Source: Epiperipatus broadwayi (taxonomy: Eukaryota > Onychophora > Udeonychophora > Euonychophora > Peripatidae). From it: DNA of 64,000 bases. Position numbers and translations under genes: made by a program. Position 1 is the stretch's first letter; each line of letters opens with the position of its first letter. The notes beneath the pieces are model-generated. The model made no database searches and was not told where the DNA came from. It saw only the letters and a program-made list of their open reading frames with translations. Below, in pieces: positions 11,629 through 24,768 of this stretch. The stretch is taken from assembly GCA_028023455.1 (NCBI GenBank), contig JAQFVV010000013.1:868001-932000 (forward strand). The letters run 5' to 3'.

Positions 11629-12576
11629 TTTAATCCAATTAACATCACATGACGATCTCCTCTTATGCTTGTGTACAACTGTTGTTAAAACAGGCAAAAC
11701 TCACTATATATATATATATTGCCACACACAGCAAGCTAGAGTAATCAATGGATGCCAGAAGGCTTGTGCATAAAATCCCCATCTAATGCCTACTCATCCA
11801 ATATCCCCAGTCTAGTTTCTGGTTTATGGCCTTCGTCAGTGAGGAACCTTGAATCTGAGAACACTGCATCTAGATCTTAGGATCTAATGCAACCCTCCAG
11901 CAATCACCTTTTATCTCCATTTAACTACAAAACTGTGAGTCTTAAACTGAAAACACCTTAATGTTTTCAATCCAAGCCCATTAGCTTATATAGTCATATG
12001 GGTCTGAACCCAGTTCAGTACCCATACATTTTGGTGTCTTGGGATTTTATGCACAAGCCTTCTGACATCCATTAATTACTCTATCTTGCTGTGTGTGGCA
12101 ATATATATAGTGAGTTTTGGCTGTTTTAGCAACAGTTATACACAAGCATAGAAGGAGGTGGTCATGTGATGTTTATTGGCTTAAAAACCAATCCTGCCCA
12201 ATAGGATAGTGGTGGTTATGGTTATTAAAAAACCAAAGACACCAAAATGTATGGGTACTGAACTGGGTTCAGACCCATATGACTACATAAGCTAATGGGC
12301 TTGGATTGAAAACATTAAGGTGTTTTCAGTTTAAGACTCATAGTTTTGTAGTTAAATGAAGATAAAAGGTGGTTGCTGGAGGATTGCATTAGATCCTAAG
12401 ATCTAGATGCAGTGCTCTCAGATCCAAGGCTCTTCACTGATGAAGGCCATAAGCCAGAAACTAGTCTGGGGATATTGGATGAGTAGGCACTAGATGGGGA
12501 TTTTATGCACAAGTCTTCTGGCATCCATTGATTACTCTAGCTTGCTGTGTGTGGCAATATATATAGTGAGTTTTAC
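11629..12576 (-). mobile_element. Large fold-back element of the R1 repeat family (FB4)
   Basis: A left arm (about 11694-12040) is inverted as a right arm (about 12240-12574). Between them lies a third copy of the family's terminal segment (about 12050-12190) in right-arm orientation. The repeat CTATTATTGTT flanks the whole (11618-11628 and 12577-12587). Single-copy tail sequence of about 65 bp lies at the left, so the element reads on the minus strand, where the tail ends in an A-rich run. Arms carry ACTGGGTTCAGACCC, a good match to a tRNA T-arm/pol III B box, and the core GATGAAGGCCATAAGCCAG. This suggests a tRNA-derived SINE of roughly 450-500 bp duplicated in inversion. No coding frame. 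Confidence 0.65.
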
Positions 12577-12589
12577 CTATTATTGTTGT

Positions 12590-13145
12590 TGTTATTACTG
12601 TCTTTTTTAATTTTATTTTAATCAAAATAGAAATTAATATTTATTTTATAAATACAATATTTGTAAAAGAATAATTTATTACCTGTTGATTCTTATTAAT
12701 GTCAAATTGTTTAAGATAAAGCAATACCTCTTTTCATAAGAGAAATTTTAATTCTTGCCAAAGCAGATACAGAAATGAAAATAAATCAGTACATTTCACA
12801 TAAATTACTTTAATATAAAATGTCACTTAATTATTATTGTCATCATCAGCATTAGCTACCATAAAAAAACATGTATATTAGCCCTACTATTCTTTTTAAC
12901 CCCTTTTTATTACTCTAGTTTGCAGCCGCTATCTTGTATCACATGTACATAGCTAAACAAGTAAAATGGCTTGAGATAAAAGCCTTAGAGTATTCTTTTT
13001 AATCTCAGGCTATTATATTGACAGCATAATAGAAATAAAGATGATTGTTAGATGTGAGGTATATTATATCCAAAGTTTATATGGATATAACAGTATTGCA
13101 ATTTAGTACTCATTGATTCGTCAAGCTTAAAATAAGTGTTTCTGG
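12590..13145. other. No recognised feature
   Basis: AT-rich sequence; no repeat boundary, RNA gene or coding motif seen. Confidence 0.5.
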
Positions 13146-13375
13146 GAATGAATTATTATACGACTATTTCAATTCTTTAAATAATCAATCATATTAACTC
13201 TTCAAAATCTGTTTTTTTTTTTTAATTCATATTATCATTTTCCCCCCTTCTCTTATTTTTGAATGAATTATTATATGACTATTTCAATTCTTTAAATCAT
13301 CAATCACATTAACTTTTTTCAAAATCTGTTTTCTTATTTTTATTATCCTTTTCTCCCTCTTCTTACTTTTTAAAA
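13146..13375. repeat. Tandem duplication, 115-bp unit x2
   Basis: GAATGAATTATTATA, then GACTATTTCAATTCTTTAAA, occurs at about 13146 and again at 13261, each followed by TTAACTxTTxCAAAATCTGTTTT and a pyrimidine-rich run. The copies differ at several positions. Confidence 0.75.
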
Positions 13376-13849
13376 CATTTTATTTATTTATTCACTTTCA
13401 TTTCAGCATTGTAGATTCTATTCTTTCAATTTATTTTTTCCAAAATGTTTCAAGCCCACAACTCTAAAGCCTCCAATCTCTTCATTCTTTCTCATTTTCA
13501 TCAATAATAATTATTCGAAATTGTTAGCCTTTTTTCCTATCTTGTCTGTAATTAGTTGCTTAAAACATTTCTAACCTTGGTTAAGAAAAAGATTTATTCA
13601 ATATCTTTATTTTACTAACGGTGGCTGAGAAAGACATTACAAACGTTTTAGGCAACTAATCACAAGAATAATTATAAAAATGTTTATCAAAGATATAACT
13701 GGCATATGTGATGTGATTTTCATATAGAGGATGTTCTTACCCAATGATTAGGCTTTTTGATGTTTTGCAGGACATTACAGTAATATCCATGTAAACTCTC
13801 CAACTTTGTTGATGTGGTGAATTTGTTCCAATCTTCCAAGTTTCACGTC

Positions 13850-13972
13850 TGTACAATTATACACTCTAAATAAAAGTTATTCTTAACATCATATCTCATC
13901 TATCTATGCAATTATACATTCTAAATAAAAGATTTACTCTTAACATCTTATTTCCTCTATCTATTATTTTTA
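13850..13972. repeat. Tandem duplication of about 57 bp x2
   Basis: CAATTATACACTCTAAATAA with TTCTTAACATCATATCTCAT is followed by CAATTATACATTCTAAATAA with CTCTTAACATCTTATTTCCT. No coding content. Confidence 0.65.
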
Positions 13973-14440
13973 CTTTAGATTCAAATTTATTAATTTTTAT
14001 AAAAGCATTTTTACAAATTTCATCAATCTTAAATAATATTTTGTGAAGCTCTCTCTAATAAGTCATGCACTCTTACATGAACAGCAAAACTGTAAGAAGT
14101 TTGTCACTACTAACTTCATCCTTGTAAAAACTATACTCTTTTAGAAAGTATTAAAAATATATATATTTAATCATTTGATATAAAAATATTTGTGGCCTTT
14201 TACATAAGTACAATATTGTTACTATGAAATTAGCTACAAAAATTTTTTGAAGAGGGAAGATAAATCCATGATCACTCTTTTCAGCTTAAAAAAATGATGA
14301 TTTTTAAAAATATTTTGATGTGATTAAAAAAGAAGACAAATAGTTATGGGTTCATCATTATATAATCATATTTTTGATTTTACAGTCAACATTCTTCTAT
14401 CAACAAGTTAAAATGGGATTTTTACTATCTTCTTAAGAAT

Positions 14441-14608
14441 AAAACAGGCAAAACTCTCTATACATATTGCCACTCAGTGCAAACCAGAGTAATCAATGGA
14501 TGCAGAAGGCTTGTGCATAAAATCCCCATCTAGTGCCTACTCATCCAACATCCCATACTAGTTTCTGGCTTATGGCCTTCATCAGTGAGGAGCCTTGGAT
14601 CTGAGATG
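14441..14608 (-). repeat. R1 repeat fragment inside a degenerate tandem array
   Basis: The sequence from AAAACAGGCAAAACTCTCTA to GATCTGAGATG matches the outer left arm of the R1 fold-back at 11.7-11.9 kb, including the CTAGTTTCTGGCTTATGGCC core, but has no inverted partner. Flanking it (14340-14440, 14617-14715, 14733-14835) are three diverged units of about 100-120 bp containing ATATCCATTTA and AATCATACTTTT, which suggests R1 landed in an older array. Confidence 0.6.
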
Positions 14609-14849
14609 TTCATAGGAATAGTTAGATATCCATTTAAAACCACTATTGGATGGCTAACTAAATAATCATACTTTTAATTTTATAGTCATCTAACCAACCT
14701 AGATTAATTTGTAAGTCCTCTGTAAGGATAGCTACATATCCATTTATAATACTGGATGATTATCTGGATAATCATAGTTTTTGTTCTTAAAGTAAACTTT
14801 AACACTTATCCTGCTAATGCAGATTAACCTGGTATCTTTAACCCTTAGC

Positions 14850-16430
14850 TAAGAATAGTTTGAATGTAAAAAAAAATTGAGAAAAGTCAGAATGTTTAAT
14901 AAAATTAATTCTCCAGCATGGTCTGAAATTGCAATATGTAATGTGTAAACTGCCAATAGAAATGATTTATATATATATAGATAAAAAAAATGCCATAATA
15001 ACTTGAAGTAAGAGAATATTTTGTAAAAAAACATAGTAAAAAAGAGTATGTGAATATTATTGTTACAATGTGTAGTAGAATCATAGGCTCTGGAGCTTAA
15101 GGTTCAAGAATAGTGTCCACTGTGTCACTTCCACTTTCTATGAATCATGAGTAATAAAGCTGTTGGATCATTATTACTAATCTTCTATTATCATTTGATT
15201 GTACCTTGTCACATTGCTGATAAATTGCCAATATACAACAGTCAATCTTTTATTGTTATTACTGTTATGTCAAGGTATCATTAACTAACCTGTTTTCCTA
15301 CTATTTTCTTGAGTGAAATATGTGAATCCAAAGTTATTTGTTTAACTCTATTTATTAACATTTGCATATGAATTAATTCTAATTAATCTTTCCATCATTC
15401 GTTTTGCAATTTGTTTTTACCTTGCATAAAGTCAGTCATTTTAAATCTCTGTTACCTCTCTCTGCACTAACTATGGCTATATTATTGAACAATTGTACTT
15501 TCATTTTGTAATTACATATGCAACAATTATGACCCCAGAATTTTTTTGTTGTTGTTGTTTTTTAATTTTTTATTCTTCACTTTTAGTTTAGAGTATTTGA
15601 ATCTCCCCCCCCCCCAAAGATTGAAGACTTATTCTAGAAAAAGCCTATAATGATTAGCAAGTTATAATGTAATACTCCAAATATAATTTCCCCAACTAAG
15701 ACATGGCTCAAATCAAGATTTTCTTTTTAGATGTTCATATATAATCTTTTCAAACAATTGAAGAATTATAATGTCATTAATGACCTTTCTCCCACATTCT
15801 ACAATAAATCTAGCTGGATTTTATTTATCTAGATGTTTACTGGATTTTTATCAGTAGATTCAAGAAAACCAATTATCAGTATTCTTATTTGCTTCAGCAA
15901 TGGAACAAACACACAGTGTAATTTGTTTATATAGTTGCATAATTAAAAATTTTAATAGTGCCATTAGTGAATATCTATCTCCTTTTGAAATCTCTACATA
16001 TTTTTTTTAATGTTTGTAAAAAAAATCCATTATGCTAAATAAATAATAATATAACTTTTTGAAAAAAATGGAAAATATGATTAATTAAAAAGTTAATTAA
16101 AATAATTCATAATAATATTTTAAAATAGTAAAAAGCAATCTACCTTTTCCCTCTGTTTTTTTTTTCGTGTACCATATTATAGTAAGTATAAGTTATTATA
16201 ACAATTTACAGACAATTTATTTATTTTCAAATTTAAGCTGACAATTTTGATTATTCAGCAGTCTTCTTCAGAATTTGGATTAAATTTAGAAATAAATGTA
16301 ATTAAATTAGTTTTAAATATAGTCTGAAAAAATTACATGAATAAAATTATAAATGAACTAATTGTAAAGAAATAATTGGTAAAATAAATGTTTAAAAAAG
16401 ATTTTTTTATGCTTTATATTAATATAAAAA
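14850..16430. other. AT-rich gap with a poly-C run
   Basis: No gene is supported. A C-run lies near 15605-15616 and a GTT triplet run near 15547-15560. Around 15065-15150 a block with AAGGTTCAAGAATAG could be an eroded tRNA-like repeat, but no cloverleaf could be drawn. Confidence 0.45.
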
Positions 16431-16439
16431 ACTTGATGT

Positions 16440-16490
16440 GTTCATATAACATATATATAGATATATATATATATGAATCATATCTCTTCT

Positions 16491-16528
<38 letters not shown>

Positions 16529-16560
16529 AGAAGAGAATGATTAATAAATTTGTGTATGGA
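16440..16560. repeat. Hairpin around a (TA)n microsatellite
   Basis: ATCTCTTCTTCCAATATATA is mirrored by the inverted ATATATTGGAAGAAGAGAAT across a (TA)n core (about 16495-16523). A fold-back insertion with an expanded loop is possible, but no flanking duplication was found. Confidence 0.6.
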
Positions 16561-18570
16561 TATGAAATCATTTATATAATAAAATAAGATTGAATAAAAC
16601 AATAAATGCAGAAAAACCACAAAATTAGGATGTGATTTATTTTTTGTGTTTAATTTAACATGAAATTTTAATGTGGCAGTTTATAAATTTATCTAGCTCT
16701 GGGAAAGTCTATCAAAATTACTTACAAAACTTGTCAATTTCTAGGTGGCAAAGTTTGAACTGTTATCTATCGTTAATTTTTTTTTCTTTTGCTTAAAATA
16801 ACTGAATATCCATTTAAAGACCAACATGAAATGTTTATCAGTTATGATAAAGCCATATATCTGAAAACATTCTAATCTTTATTTAAATCTTTAAAATATT
16901 CAAGTTTTGTACAGACCAGATTCTAACTCAGATTATGGCATGCCAGATGGATGTACTAGTTTTACATCATGAGCTGTTTGTTTTTCATATGATAGGTAAA
17001 AGATAAAACAGCTTTAAGTAGTCCACTGCAGAGAAAAAATTTCTCCAATAGTTTCTTGTAAAAAATGATAAAATCGAAAACTAGTTTTCACCAGACTTTA
17101 CAGTTTCTGGATGGTTAGAATTTGAGTGAGTTTCTATTTTTATTATCCCAATTCTATCAGATAAAAATTTGAGATTACATAGCCCAGATTTGAATACAGT
17201 AATTGAATGTGTCATCATTACACTTTGAGATACTTCATCAAATATATAAATAAAAATAATTTTAAGATAATAGGTTTTCCCATTTATAAATGAGACAATT
17301 TGATCTTTGAAATCAATATTTTTTCCTGTCAGGCAAATGAAAAAAAAAATTATAAATCGAAGTTTGATTTACATACTCTTTTCTTGATTTTGTGAACACA
17401 TTTGACTCAAGTGATAGTGAGCATTGGAGAAACTTTAAAAGTAACTGATTGATTATGAAAATGTATACATATTATGCATAATATAGAATATAAAGCAGTA
17501 CAGTTAATGGTGTAATATCTGATCATTTGAAATGAAAAATGGTATTGCCCAGGCATATATCCTAAAGGCAATATGGGATATAGGTTTGCTGGATTTTTAA
17601 TTTGAACTGACTTAATTAAAGCAAAAAATGAAGAATTTTATTATCCTGATTTTTATATTTATAATATGCTGATTATTATATTATTCTTGCCAATTGAAAA
17701 TAGAAGTTTAGAATGTAACTTGTAAAGAATAAAGTTTAGAAATTCAAATGTTTTATTAGACAATGTTTGAAGTAACTTTAACAACCGCTGTGAATGTTTA
17801 TCAGTTTAAGAATACTTTTCAGATAGAAAAAGAAATGTGGAGACTAAAATGCAGCAAAACTTTATACATTTGCAGCACATCATTATTTAACAAATTAATG
17901 AGGGTTTTTTTTTTTCATTATAATATAGCTACATCAATTAAATTAATTTATAGGATTGATATTCAACCAAATTTGTTTTATAAAATTGAGACATCGAATT
18001 GCTTATCAATATTACTTAAAAGCATTGAAAATATATCATTTAAAAATTTATAATATTTTTAAAATATTACAGCTAATTTTAGTACTAATATGTATACTGC
18101 TGAGCATAAACTTAATTGAATCTACACTTTTAAAGACTTTTTTATTGAATTATGGGATGTAACACTGGTTAACAGGCATAGACTTCTTAAATAGTATTTT
18201 TTACTGAATTAGAGCTTCTTCTTTTTTCATTTGCACTTTAAAGATTATTTCAAAGGTGCTGTAAAGAAGTCATACTATTATCTATTATTTTAAAATGTTG
18301 GAAAATGGAATAAAATAAAGAGCAATTAGGTAAAGTGTTAATCTTTTTAACAAAAAAAAAAAATTTCTATAGAAGAAATTAAATATCAATATTCTAAAGT
18401 CACATAAAGGATAAGTGTAAGATATGTGTACACATATTTGTGTTTTATCATTTTTTACTTATGGATATAAGATTTGAATGCTTAAACAAAAGTGAAATAT
18501 GGAGATTATAGACTACAAGGTAAAATTTGAAAAAATATGAGTTAAATTAACAAAGAAGTATGGAAAGCAA
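16561..18570. other. No recognised feature
   Basis: AT-rich sequence. A 96-codon open frame at 17763-18053 (+) has low complexity, no motif and no support, so it is not called. Confidence 0.5.
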
Positions 18571-19140
18571 AATACATGGGGAAATTACTATAACATGCAT
18601 GATCACCATTTCCTATCCTTACACAAGCTGTTAAACAATAGAAAACTCTCCACGCAGTAATGCCACCCAGAACAAGTCATAATAATCAATGGATGCAATG
18701 AGGTTGGGGCATAAAATCCTTATGTAGTTCCTGCTCATCCAGTATCCCCAGATTAGTTTTTAGCTTGTGGCTTTCATCAATGAGGAGCCTTGGATCTGAG
18801 AACATTGTACCTAGACTTTAGAATCTAATGCAATCCTCCAGCACCTACTTTTTACCTATTTATTTAACTATAAAGCTATGAGTTCAATATGAAAACCCAA
18901 TAATGTTTTTGATCCAAGTTAATTTGCTTGTATAATCATATAGATCTGAACCTAGTTCAGCATTTGTATATTTTGGTGTTTTTGGTTTTTTTAAAAACCA
19001 CAGTCACAATCACGTTATGGGTAAGATTGGTATAAAATCACTAAAACATCACATGATCACCATTTTCTGTGCTTACCTAAGCTATTAAAACTGTAGCAAA
19101 CTTTCCAAGCAATAGTAGCCCAGTATATGGAAAATTTGCT
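18571..19140 (-). repeat. Diverged R1 family copy with direct repeats at its ends
   Basis: About 400 bp follow the R1 left-arm order: AATCAATGGATG, CTCATCCAGTATCCCCAGA, TCAATGAGGAGCCTTGGATC and the tRNA-like CCTAGTTCAG block near 18950. A roughly 75-bp block (CATGATCACCATTTCC, then ACAAGCTGTTAAA) at about 18595-18660 recurs in the same orientation at about 19050-19120. Older and more diverged than the 11.6 kb copy. Confidence 0.6.
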
Positions 19141-19843
19141 ACTGTTTTAATACAAGATGGAAAGAACAAAAAAGTATTATTGATGTTATTAATAGAATTT
19201 AAAAACATAGAGTTAAGAGACTGAAATCAGACTGGAGTAAATATGTGCTAATTATAAAGGAAAAGTTGAAATCTTAAAATGTGTTTCAATAGATTGCAAG
19301 CAGACCTAGAACTGAACCAAACGTGTGATTGAGGAATAAAATAAGGAAGATACCTGTTAGAGTGTAAAGAACAAAAGCTATAGATAAGAGAGACTAAATT
19401 TAAAGATATCTTAATCCTCATACTAACGGCTGAAAATAATAATGGTGATGATGTATGTTTCATAAATGATTTTTTTGTCTTTGCTTCTAACTCATTTTTT
19501 ATTTCATCAATTTAGAAACTACACTCGTTCGTGATTGGTTGCCAGAGCCAATATCAAACTATTTTGTGTCTCATGAAAGGCCAAATATTTGAACATACCC
19601 CCACCTCAAATAAAAAATTACTAATCTTGATTTTTATGATATAGCTCAAAACTGATTATCTTTCGTATAAAGAACTATTTTATATAAAACAGTGATCCTT
19701 AAAAATTAATATTATACCTCTCACCGATGTCTGTGTCTTAATCAGCTACCCATTTGGTTTAATAGTAATTGTGATTGTTAATAAATATATATATATAGTT
19801 AAAAATATATAATGCATGTATCTATAAATACAATTTACGTACG

Positions 19844-19923
19844 TTTCTTTAGGTTTAGTTTAAATCTTATAATAAATCGGTAATTTCTTTAGGTTTAGTT
19901 TAAATCTTATAATAAATCGGTAA
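19844..19923. repeat. 40-bp exact tandem duplication
   Basis: TTTCTTTAGGTTTAGTTTAA with CTTATAATAAATCGGTAA occurs twice back to back with a period of 40 bp and no visible differences, so the duplication is recent. Confidence 0.9.
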
Positions 19924-21188
19924 ACAATTAGCCACTAAATTGGATAACCAGAAAGGCAATAGACAGTGTAAGAAAATGAATGATTCTTGCCAAATAGATA
20001 CATAGATAAATAGATCAAATATTTATCTAAGAGAAAAGTATGTAAATTAGTTAGAATATGTATTAACATAAGAATGTTAAGTGGAAGAAAATTTCAGGAG
20101 AAATTTTAAGAAGGATAGAGATAATAATGAATAAAAGTTAAAAAAAAAAAGAAAGAGATAGATGCGACATTCTTGGATGACTTTAACCACGTCTGAAATT
20201 TTACGTATAAACTTTTTTTTACGGTTGTTTTCTTGACATTGAAAGATTATTTTATACATTTACAATACATATACTTTTAAAAGAAATGTTTTTATTTTCA
20301 ATAGATTAATTTTTAGCTTCTTGTCACTGCTTGTTTGAATTGTAATTAGTCAAGGAGAGGCTTCTGATTTAAAGATAATGATCATTAAAATCCACAAACA
20401 TATATAATCAAGTTTTGACAGAAGACATTGGAAAATTTCATCCCAAAGATGATCATTTTTCCCCTAGAGAGTGAGGGAAAAAAGATTAAAATGATTTAAT
20501 CTTATCAAGTTCGTTGATCATAAATTAGCTCTATCATTGGAACATTTGCTGCTTGGCAAGGTGTCTAATCAAAAGATACATTCGAATTAATTGGATTAAA
20601 TGAAGATTAACTAATGGTTTATTTTAATTTATAAAATACTTTGGAATTCATTCTAGTTAACTTTTATTCTTTCTCTTTTGTAAATATATTTTTTTGTGAT
20701 TTTTATTATTGTTTTTAATATTATTATCAAAGTTGCTGTAAATATTGAAATTGAGAAATAAATTGCGCTAAGAAATTAGCAAGAGGTGACAGACTTCTAT
20801 TATTGGTACTTGCGTTGATTTGTTTATATCTTGTTGCCTAGTTACCCAGCCTCTCTTTGAGTCGAATTTAGTATATATTCGTAATCGTATTAAAATTTTG
20901 AGACTGTTTCGTTCTTTTTTTGTTGTTTAGTTTTATTTTTGATACATTTTAACGATTGCAACATGAATAAACTCAATTTATAATTAGCTGGGGCAAAAAT
21001 TAAAAAAAAAAAAAGGTAGGAGGGGTTTTTAATTTGAATTAATTGAAAGCAAAAATAACTAATTTTCTTGTCTTCTGGATTTATAATATGTTGATGGTTA
21101 TGATATTTCAAAAGATATTTTATAGAATATATTTAATGTATTACAATGCAACATATATAGACTTTGGTTTAATAATTAAAATATTAAA
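19924..21188. other. No recognised feature
   Basis: AT-rich sequence with A-runs; no coding motif or repeat boundary seen. Confidence 0.45.
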
Positions 21189-21216
21189 AACACACACACA
21201 CACACACACACTCACA
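21189..21216. repeat. (CA)n microsatellite
   Basis: An ACAC run with one T interruption near the right end. Confidence 0.9.
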
Positions 21217-21414
21217 CAAGCCCTTTATCAGCCAGTGATCGAAGAAAAATCTTCAGCAACTTTCTTGGTAGTTACCAATTTGTGAATTTGAGTCAATTTA
21301 AATAACTTGGTAGCTTAAAGTAAATGTAGATGTTATGCTGTAAGAAAGACTCCTGCATGCTTCTGCTATTTTAATAAATTAAAAGATGAAATATTTCATT
21401 GAGAAAATAAACAG

Positions 21415-21680
21415 ATCTCATTGACTTCATTGAAAGAACTAAAAGACTGAAATGGAATGGAGATTGAGATATTGCTAGAAAAGATGATAATAGTCAGCTA
21501 ATATTTTAAATTGAACTCCAAAAGATTTTAAAAGACCTAGAAAAAGGCATGTGAGAAGTGAATGGATGAAATAAGAAAGATTGTTGACATAATGTGGGGA
21601 AGAGAAGCTATAAATCAGAAAAATTGAATTAAACTTGATAAAATGTTTATCTTCAATGGATTGTTAATGGTTGAAAGTAA
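21415..21680 (+). pseudogene. Old RTE 3' fragment (copy 3)
   Basis: Plus-strand translation resembles the C-terminal end of the RTE copies at 25.7 and 62.7 kb: FIERTKRLKWN, then ARKDDN, then a stop-ridden block, then VYLQWIVNG at the end, followed by a GGTTG 3' end. It is more diverged than both other copies and has several stops. Confidence 0.7.
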
Positions 21681-21860
21681 TGTTGATAGAACTACTGAAA
21701 CTAAATTGATTATACAAACTTATTTCATCTAATTTATTGCATGGAAATAAGATTTATATTATCCGTCAATGTAAAATAAGGCCTTAGAAAATTATTATTA
21801 AAGGATGCATTATGAAATTTGAAAAAAATGATGGCAAGATTATAAACCAATCAGTATGTT

Positions 21861-22333
21861 TGTATTTTTTATATTGGACTATTTCCATCATCTAATATGT
21901 GTATTGAATGTCTTTAAAAAAAATTAATTTTATTTAGATATTCTAAATACATTCTACTGTTAGTAATAGCACATCAAACAAATTAGTATATGCACAACAT
22001 TTAGAGATGTATTATTCTCCCCTCTTCTTCAGGTGTTGCTGGCCTGACCATTGACAGTACTAGCATGGGATTCAAATCTAAGTGTCCAGATTTGAATCCC
22101 ATGCTAGTACTGTCACTGGTCAGGCCAGAAACACCTGAATAAGAGGGGGAATAATACCTCTTGAAACATTGTGCATATACTAACATGTTTGATGTGCTAT
22201 TTACTAACAGTTGAATGTATTTGGAAAGTTAAATTTTTTTAAAGACATTCAATACACATATTAGATGATGGAAATAGTACAATATAAAAATACAACTAGA
22301 ACACCATCATCACAAACCTTCAGGAAAACACAA
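21861..22333 (+). mobile_element. Fold-back retroposon FB5 with arms of about 200 bp
   Basis: Nearly the whole element is palindromic: 21861-22080 pairs with 22086-22295, the outer arms starting TGTATTTTTTATATTGGAC and the centre near 22083. A single-copy tail (CCATCATCACAAACCTTCAG) of about 38 bp follows the right arm. The repeat AGTATGTT flanks it (21853-21860 and 22334-22341). The centre contains GGGATTCAAATC, a B-box-like element. The same outer arm and tail occur in FB10 at 54.9 kb, so this is a dispersed family. The open frame inside (22001-22186) is a by-product of the palindrome. Confidence 0.75.
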
Positions 22334-22430
22334 AGTATGTTCTTCAGTAGGCTAAATATAATATTATAAAGTCTATTATTTAATTATAAGGCAGTCTTTT
22401 ATTTTTTATACTATTTCATTATGTTAATAG

Positions 22431-22570
22431 AAGGATTTGAACACAGATTCAGTCTATTCATCCTCTACTCTGTCTCAAGGAACTGATACACATGAACACA
22501 CACATGTGAAAAAGATACATAATCTCCAATAAACATATTTCATGCAGAGCATCACTCATTGTAAAGTCAC
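22431..22570 (-). repeat. Diverged SINE-X copy, not folded
   Basis: The minus strand matches the SINE-X body and arm: the CATGAAATATGTTTATTGGA block near 22530, a GTGTGTTCATGTGTATCAGT block, and GAATCTGTGTTCAAATCCTT (B-box-like) near 22437. No inverted partner. Confidence 0.6.
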
Positions 22571-23798
22571 ATCTTCATTGAAACTTTTTTTAAAATATTT
22601 TATAGTGAACTTGACTATAAATAATTTTGTTCCAAATGCACTCTAATGAAATGCAATATTGATTGTTTTTATTGAAGTGATTATGGCTGGGAATAGAATA
22701 CGTGGAGAATTACAATTAACCAAGGTGTTAAATTTTTTTAAAAAATATTTGCTGTAAAAGAAGTAGAAGACAAAATCAGAAAATATAAACAGAAGAATGG
22801 TCCAACTTAGTTCTGAATAAAGATGTATTTGTGTTTCACAAATTGGTTAATAGAGTATACAACTCATTTATAGAGCAGCAGCATTATTATTAATATGATT
22901 TTCTCTCTCTTTTATTGAAATGGTTATACTTATTTGCAAATGCTGCAGATGTTGAAAAGTGTGAATATCTTCATCTCCCCAATTGATTGTTGTATGCTAT
23001 GAATTACGAACCTAATAATCAAATAAGCATCATATTGTAATTAATGTTAGAGCATTAGGTTTTATTAATTTAAATTGTGATGACGTATTTAACTTTTACA
23101 AATTATATTTCACATTGTAGTGTAAAACTGTGTATCAGAGTATTTTGTGGACCAGAAAAAGAAGTAGACAACTCAATATTTAAAACAAATCTAATACATT
23201 TATAAATAATAATAATCTGCTATTAATATAAATTAAGAATTAATCTATAATCTAAGCAATAATCCACTTTATTTACTCTATCCCAGAGACATCTATTGTA
23301 ATCTTTAGTAAAACCACATTCATTCCTTTGAATTGCTTCATGGATGTTGCATTCCAATCTAGGTTGATTAATTTCTAAAACTTATAATAAAGTGCATGAA
23401 GTGAATTAATTGCTTCTAAGGCAAATATTCAAAGTAAGCTGAGGAAAGAAAGATGTGTTGTTGCTTTTTTTAAATTGTAATTCACATAATAGTCATTGTA
23501 TATAAAATAATTTAGTTAATGAACAAAAACCTTGAATATTTGTTTAAAAAAAATAAGATCTTGTAACAAGTAGATGTGTTTTGGGAAATATATTTGCTGC
23601 AACTGCTTTATTTAACAATTATGTTCTTTGAGCAGGGATTTCCAACTTTTTTTAGAAAGTGAGGCTGGAAAAATAATTTTAAAAAAAAAATCATTTCTTT
23701 TTCCATAGATCAAATTACATCGAAAACTCGAAGTTGAAAAAAATTAATTCATATTTATTTATTAACTATAAATTTTTATTTGAAAAAATCAGAAAAAC
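22571..23798. other. No recognised feature
   Basis: AT-rich sequence; nothing recognised except CAGGGATTTCCAAC at 23635, which resembles a hAT terminus but has no convincing partner. Confidence 0.45.
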
Positions 23799-23811
23799 TT
23801 ACAATATATTA

Positions 23812-24019
23812 TATAGGGTATATGAGCACAGACTTTCACATGGTCCACCACTCTCCACTCTATCTCATAACACGGATACACTTGAACACATATATGTCGA
23901 AAGTGTATCAGTGTTATGAGACAGAGTGGAGAGTGGTAGGTCATGTGAAAGTCTGTGCGCATATACCCTATATATTACATATATTGATACAGGTACGTAA
24001 TAAGCCTGTATTTCAGTTA
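23812..24019 (+). mobile_element. Fold-back SINE-X copy (FB6)
   Basis: Arms of about 75 bp (23812-23888 and 23904-23972) carry the SINE-X 3' segment, GAGCACAGACTTTCACATGG and its complement. A tail of about 48 bp (TATTACATATATTGATACAG onward) leads to the second copy of the 13-bp repeat TTACAATATATTA (23799-23811 and 24020-24032). The tail aligns with the minus-strand tail of the 40.2 kb copy, so it is the family's true 3' end. Inverted homology runs 2 nt into the left repeat. Confidence 0.8.
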
Positions 24020-24032
24020 TTACAATATATTA

Positions 24033-24576
24033 GTAAAATAAATGAATATCAAACATGTTTTTGAAATATCATAATTAGCAATATATCTTTCAATGTAGTG
24101 TCACTTCGAATTATATTGTTCAAACACTGTTACAATTTCATTATATATGTGAAACGTATTTTTACGATTCTTATAAAAAAAAAGTTTAGTCTCTAATGTT
24201 CATTAAATATTCAACATTTGAAATCTTTTTTTCTTTTTTTGATATCATAAGGGATTTCTGGAATCTAAATTAAATTATTTTTCTTTGGGTAAAAAGTCAT
24301 TCAATTTTTTAAAACATCTTTAAATACCTGTGTACAAAAATTATAAGATTTTGTTTGATACTTTACTCTCTTTTATTCAAATTGAAGACAAATACAATGA
24401 TAAATTAATAATATAAGACTTGTCTGTTGTGATGATCAAAAACAAAATGTAACCCTTTACATTTAATGCTTAAATTAATCACAGCTATTGGATAAATAGA
24501 TGGAGAATTTTGTAATTATTCCAAATTTTATTTTCTACGTTGTTATTAATGAATCACTTAGTTATATCTTGGAATT
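24033..24576. other. No recognised feature
   Basis: AT-rich sequence without motif or repeat boundary. Confidence 0.45.
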
Positions 24577-24768
24577 CTTTATTTCAGGGGTCCCCAACCC
24601 TATGCCCATGTGCACCATGGCGCCCGCAGACCATTTTAGATGTGCCTGCCACTATCCGAACAGGATAAAAAATTATTTATATGATACAAATAAATTTAAT
24701 TTTTAAAATTTCTTATAAATTATTGCATTATATTGTAATCAAATTGTAGGGCATACTATACTTTTTAC

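Noticed and set aside
17763-18053. 96-codon open frame
   Set aside because: No recognisable domain and no start or splice context; typical chance frame.
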